From: Flavobacteriales bacterium CG18_big_fil_WC_8_21_14_2_50_32_9
Lineage (GTDB): Bacteria; Bacteroidota; Bacteroidia; Flavobacteriales_E; Vicingaceae
Assembly: GCA_002770955.1 (NCBI GenBank)
Contig: PCUH01000230.1
Location: 7,269 to 12,514 of the forward strand
DNA: 5,246 nt
Direction of reading: 5' to 3'
Part shown: positions 1-5,246 of the stretch, one piece after another
Position numbering within the stretch: position 1 is the first letter of the stretch
Layout of the letters: every line of letters starts with the position of its first letter
Position numbers and translations under genes: made by a program
The notes under the pieces: model-generated
What the model saw: the letters and a program-made list of their open reading frames with translations, nothing else
Databases searched by the model: none
Told to the model about the DNA's origin: nothing

Positions 1-1
1 A

Positions 2-1117
2 CCAGACTTGCCAATAATTACTGGTGCAGCACAAACCGATGCATACATTAAGTTTTTGAACTTTAAAAAAGTTGGTATTGTTGCCAACCATACTTCAACC
101 ATAAACAACACGCATTTAGTTGATTCATTAGTAACATTGGGAATACATATTGTGAAGGTTTTTAGCCCAGAACATGGCTTTAGAGGTGAAGCTGATGCTG
201 GAGAAAAAGTAGCCTCAGGCATAGATGCTAAAACAAAATTACCATTGATTTCTCTTTATGGAAACAACAAAAAACCAACTCCAGAACAATTGAAAGGAAT
301 TGAAGTAATGATTTTTGATATTCAAGATGTGGGAGCAAGGTTTTACACATACATTTCAACCATGCATTATGTGATGGAGGCGTGTGCCGAAAATAATATT
401 CGGCTGGTTATTTTAGATAGACCAAATCCAAACGGACATTTTGTTGATGGACCAATTTTGGAAGAAAAATACAAGTCATTTGTAGGGTTGCATCCTGTAC
501 CAATTGTTCACGGAATGACTATTGGAGAATATGCTCAAATGCTGAATGGCGAAAAATGGCTGAAAAACGGTGTCCAATGCACGTTAACTATCATTCCCAT
601 AAAAAATTATACCCACAACACTATTTATGAATTGCCCATTAAGCCTTCGCCAAACTTAAAAACCATGAGTGCTGTTTATTTGTATCCTTCGTTGTGTTTA
701 TTTGAAGGAACTCCAATTAGCGTTGGTAGAGGAACAGAAAAACCTTTTCAGATAATCGGACATCCAACAATGAAATCAGATAAATTTACTTTTACACCCA
801 AAAGTATGGAAGGAGCAAAAGATCCAAAATATAAAAATCAGCTATGTTTTGGGCATGATTTAACCGATTATGGAACTATTTATATGAGAGGAAGTAAAAG
901 CATTAACTTGTTTTGGTTAATCAATAGCTATAAAGATTTTCCAGAAAAAGAAGGGTTTTTTAATGAAATGTTTAATTTATTAGCTGGAACTAACCAGCTT
1001 CAAATGCAAATCAAAGCAGGAAAAACTGAAGAAGAAATAAAAGCCACATGGCAAAAAGGACTTATTTCCTTTAAGTCAGTAAGAAAGAAATATTTGCTTT
1101 ATAAAGATTTTGAGTAA
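2..1117 (+). CDS. namZ: DUF1343 / NamZ-type exo-beta-N-acetylmuramidase (GH171), 5' truncated by window edge
   Basis: The frame is open to the left edge, so this is the last 371 codons; the TTG at 8 is an internal Leu codon, not a start. Seen: a GIVANHTS segment (nt 74-97); the family hallmark SPEHGFRG (nt 161-184) followed by a DAGE segment; FDIQDVGARFYTYISTMHYV (nt 314-373); LDRPNPNGH (nt 413-439); and SPNL then YLYPSLCLFEGT with SVGRGT (nt 644-736). These match DUF1343 closely along its whole length. Known of the family: NamZ enzymes (B. subtilis YbbC, Tannerella NamZ) release MurNAc from the non-reducing end of peptidoglycan fragments, and the Glu of EHGF (nt 170-172) is a proposed catalytic residue. 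Homologues are usually about 400 residues with an export signal, so roughly the signal and first few tens of residues are missing. Export and substrate are inferred. Bacteroidota often carry several paralogues, so the symbol names the family and not proven orthology. I see no clear terminator after the stop. Confidence 0.9.
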   Translation, partial: PDLPIITGAAQTDAYIKFLNFKKVGIVANHTSTINNTHLVDSLVTLGIHIVKVFSPEHGFRGEADAGEKVASGIDAKTKLPLISLYGNNKKPTPEQLKGIEVMIFDIQDVGARFYTYISTMHYVMEACAENNIRLVILDRPNPNGHFVDGPILEEKYKSFVGLHPVPIVHGMTIGEYAQMLNGEKWLKNGVQCTLTIIPIKNYTHNTIYELPIKPSPNLKTMSAVYLYPSLCLFEGTPISVGRGTEKPFQIIGHPTMKSDKFTFTPKSMEGAKDPKYKNQLCFGHDLTDYGTIYMRGSKSINLFWLINSYKDFPEKEGFFNEMFNLLAGTNQLQMQIKAGKTEEEIKATWQKGLISFKSVRKKYLLYKDFE

Positions 1118-1259
1118 CATTAATTATTTTTCTTTTAAGGTTTCTTATTTATAGACTGAGACAATTTGCCACAATCCAACAAGTTTAGCTACACAATGTT
1201 AATAATAAATAAGCAGTTGATAAACTTATTGTATCAAAGAGTTAATTTATTATTTATAC

Positions 1260-1287
1260 TTTGATGTTCAATATTTGATGTTCAATA
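1260..1287. repeat. Perfect tandem duplication of a 14-bp unit
   Basis: The unit TTTGATGTTCAATA occurs twice back to back with no spacer and no mismatch (1260-1273 and 1274-1287). It lies in noncoding sequence about 145 bases past the stop of the NamZ-type gene. Replication slippage is the simplest origin. A paired binding site is possible but has no other support. Confidence 0.9.
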
Positions 1288-1438
1288 GATGTAGTTATTA
1301 TCAAGTAAACAAATAGGTTCTTAAAAAAAATTTATGTCTCAATGAAGTTTAGCCTTGCTGAGTAGTAACGATTTTCTTAACCCAGAAAATTAACTTTGTT
1401 GAACTCACAAGCTCGGTTTACAAATTTTCTACGATATA

Positions 1439-1490
1439 AGTAATACCAGCAAATTTAACTATTTTCAATAGCCCTAATTTGGGTATTACT
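1439..1490. repeat. 9-bp inverted repeat spaced by 34 bases
   Basis: AGTAATACC (1439-1447) is the exact reverse complement of GGTATTACT (1482-1490). It directly abuts the palindrome at 1492-1509, so it may be the left part of one composite element running to about 1588. As an isolated 9-bp match in AT-rich DNA it would be weak. Confidence 0.55.
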
Positions 1491-1491
1491 A

Positions 1492-1509
1492 TTCCGATAA
1501 TTATCGGAA
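1492..1509. repeat. 18-bp perfect palindrome
   Basis: TTCCGATAATTATCGGAA reads identically on both strands with no central spacer. The match stops at both ends (A at 1491, G at 1510). The lack of a loop makes an RNA hairpin less likely than a dimeric protein site or part of an intergenic repeat element. It lies about 150 bases upstream of the next start codon, too far for a typical proximal operator. Confidence 0.9.
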
Positions 1510-1513
1510 GGGA

Positions 1514-1588
1514 TTAACCCTTTGCATCCCACAGTCCTTCGCACATTCATACAATTCGCTTCGCTTTTGTATGAATAAAGCGGGTTAA
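1514..1588. repeat. Nested inverted-repeat element with 10-bp hairpin core
   Basis: The core is a perfect 10-bp stem, ATTCATACAA (1545-1554) with TTGTATGAAT (1567-1576), enclosing a 12-base loop TTCGCTTCGCTT (1555-1566). Around it, TTAACCC (1514-1520) pairs with GGGTTAA (1582-1588), and the adjacent TTT/AAA pair continues the stem across a 2-base bulge. The hairpin is not followed by a T-run, so it is not a standard intrinsic terminator. It looks like a REP-like or other dispersed intergenic repeat; copy number elsewhere in the genome cannot be judged here. Confidence 0.7.
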
Positions 1589-1643
1589 CTTTTTAATAAC
1601 TTATCTTTAATTTTCTCGTCATTTCTGTAAGTCCAAATTGTTT

Positions 1644-1651
1644 TAACTTTG
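1644..1651 (+). promoter_or_regulatory. Putative Bacteroidota -7 box upstream of the SiaC-like gene
   Basis: TAACTTTG matches the TAnnTTTG consensus exactly and ends 11 bases before the ATG at 1663. This would give a very short leader of roughly 6 bases. No good TTG/TTTG -33 element is visible at the usual distance, so the call rests on the -7 box alone. There is no Shine-Dalgarno sequence; the bases before ATG are A-rich, as is usual in this phylum. Confidence 0.45.
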
Positions 1652-1662
1652 AAACAAAAACA

Positions 1663-2052
1663 ATGGAAAAATTTGAACTAAAAGAATCCGCAACTACCCC
1701 AAGAATTTTAATCAACTTTAAAAAAGGAAAAATTAAATTAATAGGAACTTCCACCTTGCATAATCCAGAAGAGTTTTATCCGAAAGTACTAAATATTGCA
1801 CAAAAATACTTCGACAAGCCATTGGAAGAAACAAAAGTTACCATAGATTTGGATTACTACCATCAAAACTCATTCAACTATATTTTTCAGTTTATTGAAC
1901 TCATTGTTGGCTTAGAAAAATTTAAACGTACAAAACTAAAAATGATGTGGCATCATCATCCTCTCGACCAAGGAATTGCCGAAGATATTGCTTTGATAAG
2001 TAAAACCTTAGATTATCAAATTCCAACAATGAGTTACGAGTTGGTTTCTTAA
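1663..2052 (+). CDS. Divergent SiaC-like (DUF1987 family) protein
   Basis: A complete 129-residue protein, close to the usual family length, with no signal peptide or membrane segment, so probably cytosolic. The order of elements fits DUF1987/SiaC: an N-terminal strand pair with IKLIGTST (24-31), PEEFYPKVLNIAQKYF (35-50), a strand ending LDYYHQNS (63-70), a helix (72-84), then a KLKMMW strand (91-96) and a final helix. SiaC proteins are small, STAS-like partners in phosphorylation-controlled switching; in Pseudomonas, SiaC is controlled by the SiaB kinase and SiaA phosphatase and activates the diguanylate cyclase SiaD. That family normally reads L-x-Y-x-N-T-S-S-x-K; here the Asn-Thr-Ser-Ser core is His67-Gln68-Asn69-Ser70, so the phosphorylated Thr is absent. 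No kinase, phosphatase or cyclase gene adjoins it. The ATG at 1663 is chosen for its A-rich leader and position after a -7 box. The family call is from memory of motifs, and the function is unproven. Confidence 0.65.
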   Translation: MEKFELKESATTPRILINFKKGKIKLIGTSTLHNPEEFYPKVLNIAQKYFDKPLEETKVTIDLDYYHQNSFNYIFQFIELIVGLEKFKRTKLKMMWHHHPLDQGIAEDIALISKTLDYQIPTMSYELVS

Positions 2053-2110
2053 ATCAATTACTTCATCCATTTTATCTTGTTTTTAATCTCTTTTTTCGAT
2101 TAATTAATAA

Positions 2111-2118
2111 TAATTTTG
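2111..2118 (+). promoter_or_regulatory. Putative Bacteroidota -7 box upstream of trxB
   Basis: TAATTTTG is an exact TAnnTTTG match ending 20 bases before the trxB ATG at 2139, implying a leader of roughly 14 bases. No clear -33 TTTG lies at the expected spacing. It sits in the 86-base gap after the SiaC-like gene, which has no terminator hairpin, so read-through from upstream is also possible. Confidence 0.45.
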
Positions 2119-2138
2119 CTCTAAAAATTTACAAGATT

Positions 2139-3086
2139 ATGTCGCAAGAAATTGAAAAAATAAAATGCCTTATAATAGGTTCAGGACCAGCAGGCTATAC
2201 CGCTGCTATTTATGCTGCAAGAGCAAATATGAAACCAGTAATGTATATGGGAATGCAGCCAGGTGGGCAACTTACAACCACCAATGAAGTTGAAAATTTC
2301 CCGGGTTATCCTGATGGAGTTTCAGGGCCAGAAATGATGATGCAATTGCAAAAACAAGCTGAGCGTTTTGAAACAGATGTGAGAAATGGTTGGGCAACCA
2401 AAGTTGATTTTTCGGGCGATGTGCATAAAGTTTGGGTGGATGAAACCAAAGAATTACATTGCGAAACTGTAATTATTGCAACAGGAGCCACCGCAAAATA
2501 CTTAAACATTCCTTCCGAACAAAAATACTTAGCAGCAGGTGGTGGTGTTTCCGCTTGTGCAGTTTGTGATGGATTCTTCTACAAAAATCAAGAGACTGTT
2601 ATTGTTGGAGCTGGTGATTCGGCTTGTGAAGAGGCTCATTATTTATCTAACATTTGTTCAAAAGTTACCATGTTGGTTAGAAGCGAAAAATTCAGAGCAT
2701 CTCAAATTATGGAAGATCGTGTTAAAAACACACCAAATATCGAAATTCTTTTCAATACAGAAACGGTTGAAGTTCTTGGCGAAAATGACTTAGTTACGGG
2801 TGTGAAAGTAAAAAACACCAAAACCAACGAAGAAAAAACAATTCCTTGCACAGGCTTTTTCCTTGCTATTGGACATAAACCAAACACCGATGTTTTCAAA
2901 CCTTACATTGAAACTGATGAGGTTGGTTACATAAAAAATATCCCAGGAACTTCCAAAACCAATGTGGCAGGTGTTTTTGTTTGTGGCGATGCAGCTGATA
3001 AAACCTACAGACAGGCAATAACTGCGGCAGGAACTGGTTGTATGGCTGCTTTGGATGCGGAGCGGTACTTGGCTTCAAAACACTAA
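2139..3086 (+). CDS. trxB: Thioredoxin reductase (NADPH, FAD-dependent)
   Basis: A complete 315-residue cytosolic flavoenzyme of normal bacterial TrxB length. It passes electrons from NADPH through FAD and a redox disulfide to thioredoxin. Seen in order: the FAD-binding GSGPAGYTAA (14-23); PGGQLTTTNEVENFPGYP (41-58); ATGA (114-117); the redox centre CAVCDG (140-145, Cys140/Cys143); the NAD(P)H Rossmann motif GAGDSACEEA (157-166); and the C-terminal FAD motif GVFVCGDAAD (278-287) with RQ (291-292). In the segment equivalent to E. coli HRRxxFRA the sequence is VRSEKFRA (180-187). Arg181 and Arg186 are kept, but the second 2'-phosphate-contacting Arg is Ser182. The start ATG at 2139 lies about eight codons before the first beta strand, as is usual. 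No thioredoxin gene adjoins it. Its own -7 box and the downstream terminator suggest a monocistronic unit or the end of a short one. Confidence 0.96.
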   Translation: MSQEIEKIKCLIIGSGPAGYTAAIYAARANMKPVMYMGMQPGGQLTTTNEVENFPGYPDGVSGPEMMMQLQKQAERFETDVRNGWATKVDFSGDVHKVWVDETKELHCETVIIATGATAKYLNIPSEQKYLAAGGGVSACAVCDGFFYKNQETVIVGAGDSACEEAHYLSNICSKVTMLVRSEKFRASQIMEDRVKNTPNIEILFNTETVEVLGENDLVTGVKVKNTKTNEEKTIPCTGFFLAIGHKPNTDVFKPYIETDEVGYIKNIPGTSKTNVAGVFVCGDAADKTYRQAITAAGTGCMAALDAERYLASKH

Positions 3087-3100
3087 TTAGAGTTCGTCCT

Positions 3101-3217
3101 TAAAGTCCAACTTATTCAGCTTTGTTATTGTTTTTTAAAGGTTTTTATGAACTCGCTTTGCTCGGTTCTTCGCTATTCTCGTTTTGACAAGGAGTTATGA
3201 CCCCTTGTTGGACTTTA
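3101..3217. repeat. Long-span inverted repeat in the trxB 3' region
   Basis: TAAAGTCCAAC (3101-3111) is the exact reverse complement of GTTGGACTTTA (3207-3217), leaving 95 bases between the arms. Inside are a second short stem, ACAAGG (3187-3192) with CCTTGT (3203-3208), which competes with the right outer arm, and a weak GAAC/GTTC hairpin (3149-3152 with 3165-3168) with a 12-base loop TCGCTTTGCTCG. No gene is visible within it. It starts 14 bases after the trxB stop and ends before the terminator, so it would be transcribed as trxB 3' UTR. It resembles a small non-coding repeat element; mobility is only inferred. Confidence 0.6.
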
Positions 3218-3252
3218 CAAACAGATAATAATTAATATTTTTTTCAACTTTT

Positions 3253-3292
3253 AACCGATTTAGTTTAATACCCTAAATCGGTTTTTCTTTTT
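3253..3292 (+). terminator. Intrinsic terminator after trxB
   Basis: A perfect 11-bp stem, AACCGATTTAG (3253-3263) with CTAAATCGGTT (3273-3283), encloses a 9-base loop. It runs into a T-rich tract (3282-3292) broken by one C. The T-tract is only on the 3' side for + strand transcription, so it ends trxB transcripts and separates them from the amidase gene. It lies about 165 bases past the trxB stop. Confidence 0.9.
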
Positions 3293-3343
3293 AAATTCAT
3301 CTATAAAAATATTAGTTTAACCGAATTTTGAAAACTTTTTATC

Positions 3344-3351
3344 TAAATTTG
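3344..3351 (+). promoter_or_regulatory. Putative Bacteroidota -7 box upstream of the amidase gene
   Basis: TAAATTTG is an exact TAnnTTTG match ending 26 bases before the ATG at 3378, downstream of the terminator. A TTTG lies at 3327-3330, but its 13-base spacing is shorter than the usual range, so the -33 part is not supported. The leader that follows is A/T-rich and lacks a Shine-Dalgarno sequence. Confidence 0.5.
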
Positions 3352-3377
3352 TTGCTCATTTATTTAATTTAAAAATC

Positions 3378-5246
3378 ATGTTAAAAAATTATTTTCTATC
3401 CGTAGTTGCTGTTTTATTATTGCATTTAGTAGTTACAGCACAACCTTTAACGTATCCCTCAAATCAACACCAACAAGCGTTTGATTTAGCTTATCAGCAA
3501 TACCCTCAAATTCCAAAAGGAATGTTGGAAGCCGTTTCGTTTACCATGACTCGTTTCCGTCATATAGAAAATGAAACAAAAGGATGTACTGGATTGCCAT
3601 TGGTTTATGGTGTGATGGGACTAACATTGGATGGGGAAGGTTATTTTAAAAATAATTTGAATTATGTTTCCCTGTTATCAGGAATAAGTGTTCAGCAAAT
3701 AAAAACGAATTCGCAACAAAATATTTTAGCTTATGCTGCGACTTATAATACGTTATTACAGCAATTGAGTGGCAATAAAACTAATGTTGAAAATCATGTT
3801 TCTATTTTAGCAACACTTAGTGAATTACCTTATAATGGGTTACAACAAGATTTTGCATTGAACTCGCATTTATATTCAGTTTACAGTTTCTTAAACGATA
3901 AAGCTGCTCAAACTCAGTATGGCTTTCCTCAACATACGTTTAGTTTGGAAAAAATTTTCGGAAAAGAAAACTTAAAAATTCTAAGTTCCAAATATATAAA
4001 ACTTACAGACGAAACGGTTACTGATGAAAACGGAAACCAATACCAACACTCACATCTTGGAATTAAATCACCAGATTATCCGCCAGCACTTACCAACTTA
4101 ACTTCATGTAATTTCAGTTCAAGAAATGGAGTGGCAGTTTCAGCAGTAACTGTTCATACCATTCAAGGAAGTTATGCAGGAGCTATTTCTTGGGCAAACA
4201 ACTGTTCTTCCAGTGTTTCCTATCATTATGTATTGCGTTCGTCTGACGGACAAATTACGCAAGTAGTGTTGGAATCTAACAAAGCTTGGCATGTTGGTTC
4301 TGAAAACCCTTATACCATTGGAATGGAACACGAAGGTTGGGTGAATGATTCGCTTTGGTACACCGCTGCCATGTATCAAGCTTCTGCTGCCTTAGTAAAA
4401 GACATTACCCAAAGTGGTTATGGCATAAGTGCCTTGAGAACTTCTTATTTCCCTTGGTCTCGATTTACCAGATATAACATTTCAGGAATTCCTGGTGCTT
4501 GTGTAAAAATTAAAGGACATCAACATTATCCTAATCAATCGCACACCGATCCAGGACAAAATTGGGATTGGGATTATTATTACAAACACATTAATAATGC
4601 TACTACTGTAACCAACTTTACTACAGCCTCAGGAACGGTTACAGATTTAGGAGGTGCATCGGGAAATTATACCAATGATGAACGAACACTATATTTAATT
4701 CAACCAACTGGAACTAACCAAATTAACCTTACGGTTAACCAGTTTGATGTTGAAAATACGTGGGATTACCTTTATATTTATAATGGAACAACTGTGTTTT
4801 CACCTAAAATTGGAGAATATACAGGAACTTCTATTCCATCAACGATAACCGTAAACGGAAGTGCAGTGTTGATTGAATTTCGTTCCGATTGTGCTACAAC
4901 TGCACCGGGATATAGTATTAGTTGGAGTGCAGTTTCTCCAGATATAATTGCTCCCACCACCTCCGTTTCAGCCCCAACAGGCTGGGTAACGAGTAACTTT
5001 ACCGCCAATTTTACCGATGCAGATAACTCAGGTGGAAGCGGCATCCAAAAAAGATACTACCAAGTTATCGATTTTGATGGCACCGAATGGAGAGCCAATG
5101 CCAACAACGGTTTTTTTGCCGATAATTTTAATACCAACATTCATCCCGAATGGACACCCGTAGTAGGTGCATGGAGCATCAATTCAGGAGCATTATACCA
5201 ATCTGATGAAAACGAAGGCAACACCAATATATCTGCTGCATTAAAC
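3378..5246 (+). CDS. Secreted multidomain N-acetylmuramoyl-L-alanine amidase (Amidase_2 + CUB-like), 3' truncated
   Basis: The frame stays open for 623 codons to the right edge, so the C-terminus is missing. Residues 1-21 form a signal peptide (Lys3, hydrophobic 9-19, likely cleavage VTA|QP). Residues 34-127 resemble a lysozyme/lytic-transglycosylase fold (IPKGMLEAVS, YGVMGL, NILAYA), but the catalytic-Glu position appears to be Met57. Residues about 252-405 are a zinc amidase that cleaves the MurNAc-L-Ala bond. They show VTVH (His260), SYHYVLRSSDGQI (281-293), AWHVG (303-307), IGMEHEG (314-320, Glu317) and GHQHYP...HTDPGQNWDW (380-398). Probable zinc ligands are His260, His381 and Asp391; the His-Asp spacing of 10 matches AmpD. 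Residues about 414-518 are CUB-like (WDYLYIYNG 462-470, FRSDC 501-505). Residues 524-571 and 578 onward look like the start of a golvesin/Xly-type module and another adhesion domain. Cell-wall lysis or scavenging outside the cytoplasm is inferred. A type IX secretion tail would be off the window. Confidence 0.9.
   Translation, partial: MLKNYFLSVVAVLLLHLVVTAQPLTYPSNQHQQAFDLAYQQYPQIPKGMLEAVSFTMTRFRHIENETKGCTGLPLVYGVMGLTLDGEGYFKNNLNYVSLLSGISVQQIKTNSQQNILAYAATYNTLLQQLSGNKTNVENHVSILATLSELPYNGLQQDFALNSHLYSVYSFLNDKAAQTQYGFPQHTFSLEKIFGKENLKILSSKYIKLTDETVTDENGNQYQHSHLGIKSPDYPPALTNLTSCNFSSRNGVAVSAVTVHTIQGSYAGAISWANNCSSSVSYHYVLRSSDGQITQVVLESNKAWHVGSENPYTIGMEHEGWVNDSLWYTAAMYQASAALVKDITQSGYGISALRTSYFPWSRFTRYNISGIPGACVKIKGHQHYPNQSHTDPGQNWDWDYYYKHINNATTVTNFTTASGTVTDLGGASGNYTNDERTLYLIQPTGTNQINLTVNQFDVENTWDYLYIYNGTTVFSPKIGEYTGTSIPSTITVNGSAVLIEFRSDCATTAPGYSISWSAVSPDIIAPTTSVSAPTGWVTSNFTANFTDADNSGGSGIQKRYYQVIDFDGTEWRANANNGFFADNFNTNIHPEWTPVVGAWSINSGALYQSDENEGNTNISAALN

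Larger units (their letters stand above)
1118..1662. other. 545-bp repeat-rich intergenic region without a supportable gene
   Basis: I see no frame with protein-family signal, no tRNA or rRNA, and no convincing terminator for the gene on the left. The stretch is AT-rich and crowded with short repeats. Besides those listed separately there are: a 10-bp inverted repeat (1201-1210 with 1245-1254, A/T only); a 6-bp stem (1208-1213 with 1225-1230); a 7-bp stem (1233-1239 with 1259-1265); and an 8-bp inverted repeat (1384-1391 with 1423-1430). The first half (1118-1430) could be random AT-rich sequence. The second half (1439-1588) is more GC-balanced and densely palindromic, as expected of a dispersed intergenic repeat element. 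A small RNA cannot be excluded from sequence alone. Confidence 0.7.

Noticed and set aside
8..10. TTG at 8 as the start codon of the NamZ-type gene
   Set aside because: The frame continues to the left edge (Pro-Asp before it) and family members have additional N-terminal sequence, so the gene is cut by the window.
1545..1576. Intrinsic terminator for the NamZ-type gene
   Set aside because: The hairpin is good but is followed by AAAGCGGG and not a T-run, and lies over 400 bases past the stop.
1439..1588. Riboswitch or structured leader for the SiaC-like gene
   Set aside because: The pairing is palindromic instead of multi-helix, I recognise no known aptamer core, and a -7 box lies downstream of it, so it may not be in the transcript.
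1118..1662. CRISPR array or tRNA gene
   Set aside because: The only direct repeat is a two-copy 14-bp tandem with no spacers, and no tRNA cloverleaf or TTCRA-type T-loop arrangement was found.
2306..3078. Several short frames within trxB on both strands
   Set aside because: All overlap a complete, motif-rich thioredoxin reductase and show no independent start context or protein-family features.
4140..4379. 79-codon open frame on the minus strand
   Set aside because: It lies entirely opposite the conserved Amidase_2 catalytic region and its translation shows no family signal.
4731..4740. GGTTAACC palindrome as a regulatory site
   Set aside because: It lies inside the CUB-like coding sequence, where an 8-bp palindrome is expected by chance.
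4778..5044. 88-codon open frame on the minus strand
   Set aside because: It is antisense to the CUB-like and following modules of the amidase gene; the repetitive Val/Gly/Ala-rich translation follows from the beta-rich coding sequence on the other strand.

Overview
The window is AT-rich, and every supported gene lies on the + strand. Three things point to Bacteroidota, most likely a flavobacterium-like lineage. There are no Shine-Dalgarno sequences, and the leaders are A/T-rich. A perfect TAnnTTTG element (the Bacteroidota -7 box) lies just upstream of all three complete start codons. The protein families fit too: a DUF1343/NamZ-type protein and a large secreted multidomain amidase of a type common in that phylum. 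Genus or species cannot be read from this stretch.

Layout. (1) 2-1117: the 3' part of a DUF1343/NamZ (GH171-type) gene whose 5' end lies off the left edge. (2) 1118-1662: 545 bases without a supportable gene, but rich in short repeats: a 14-bp tandem duplication, several inverted repeats, an 18-bp perfect palindrome and a nested stem-loop. (3) 1663-2052: a 129-residue protein resembling the SiaC/DUF1987 family, with the usual phospho-acceptor motif altered. (4) 2139-3086: trxB, a complete thioredoxin reductase. (5) 3087-3377: an intergenic stretch with a long-span inverted repeat, then a strong intrinsic terminator. (6) 3378-5246: a 623-codon frame with no stop before the right edge. It encodes a secreted N-acetylmuramoyl-L-alanine amidase: signal peptide, an N-terminal lysozyme/transglycosylase-like region, a zinc amidase domain, a CUB-like domain and the start of further C-terminal modules.

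Function. The two outer genes both act on peptidoglycan by family assignment: an exo-muramidase-type enzyme and an exported amidase. The two inner genes are a possible signalling adaptor and a core redox enzyme. Spacing, separate -7 boxes and the terminator after trxB suggest mostly independent transcription units, not one operon. I see no convincing novel multi-gene system. The points most worth a second look are the degenerate catalytic or phosphorylation motifs in two proteins and the palindrome-rich intergenic elements.
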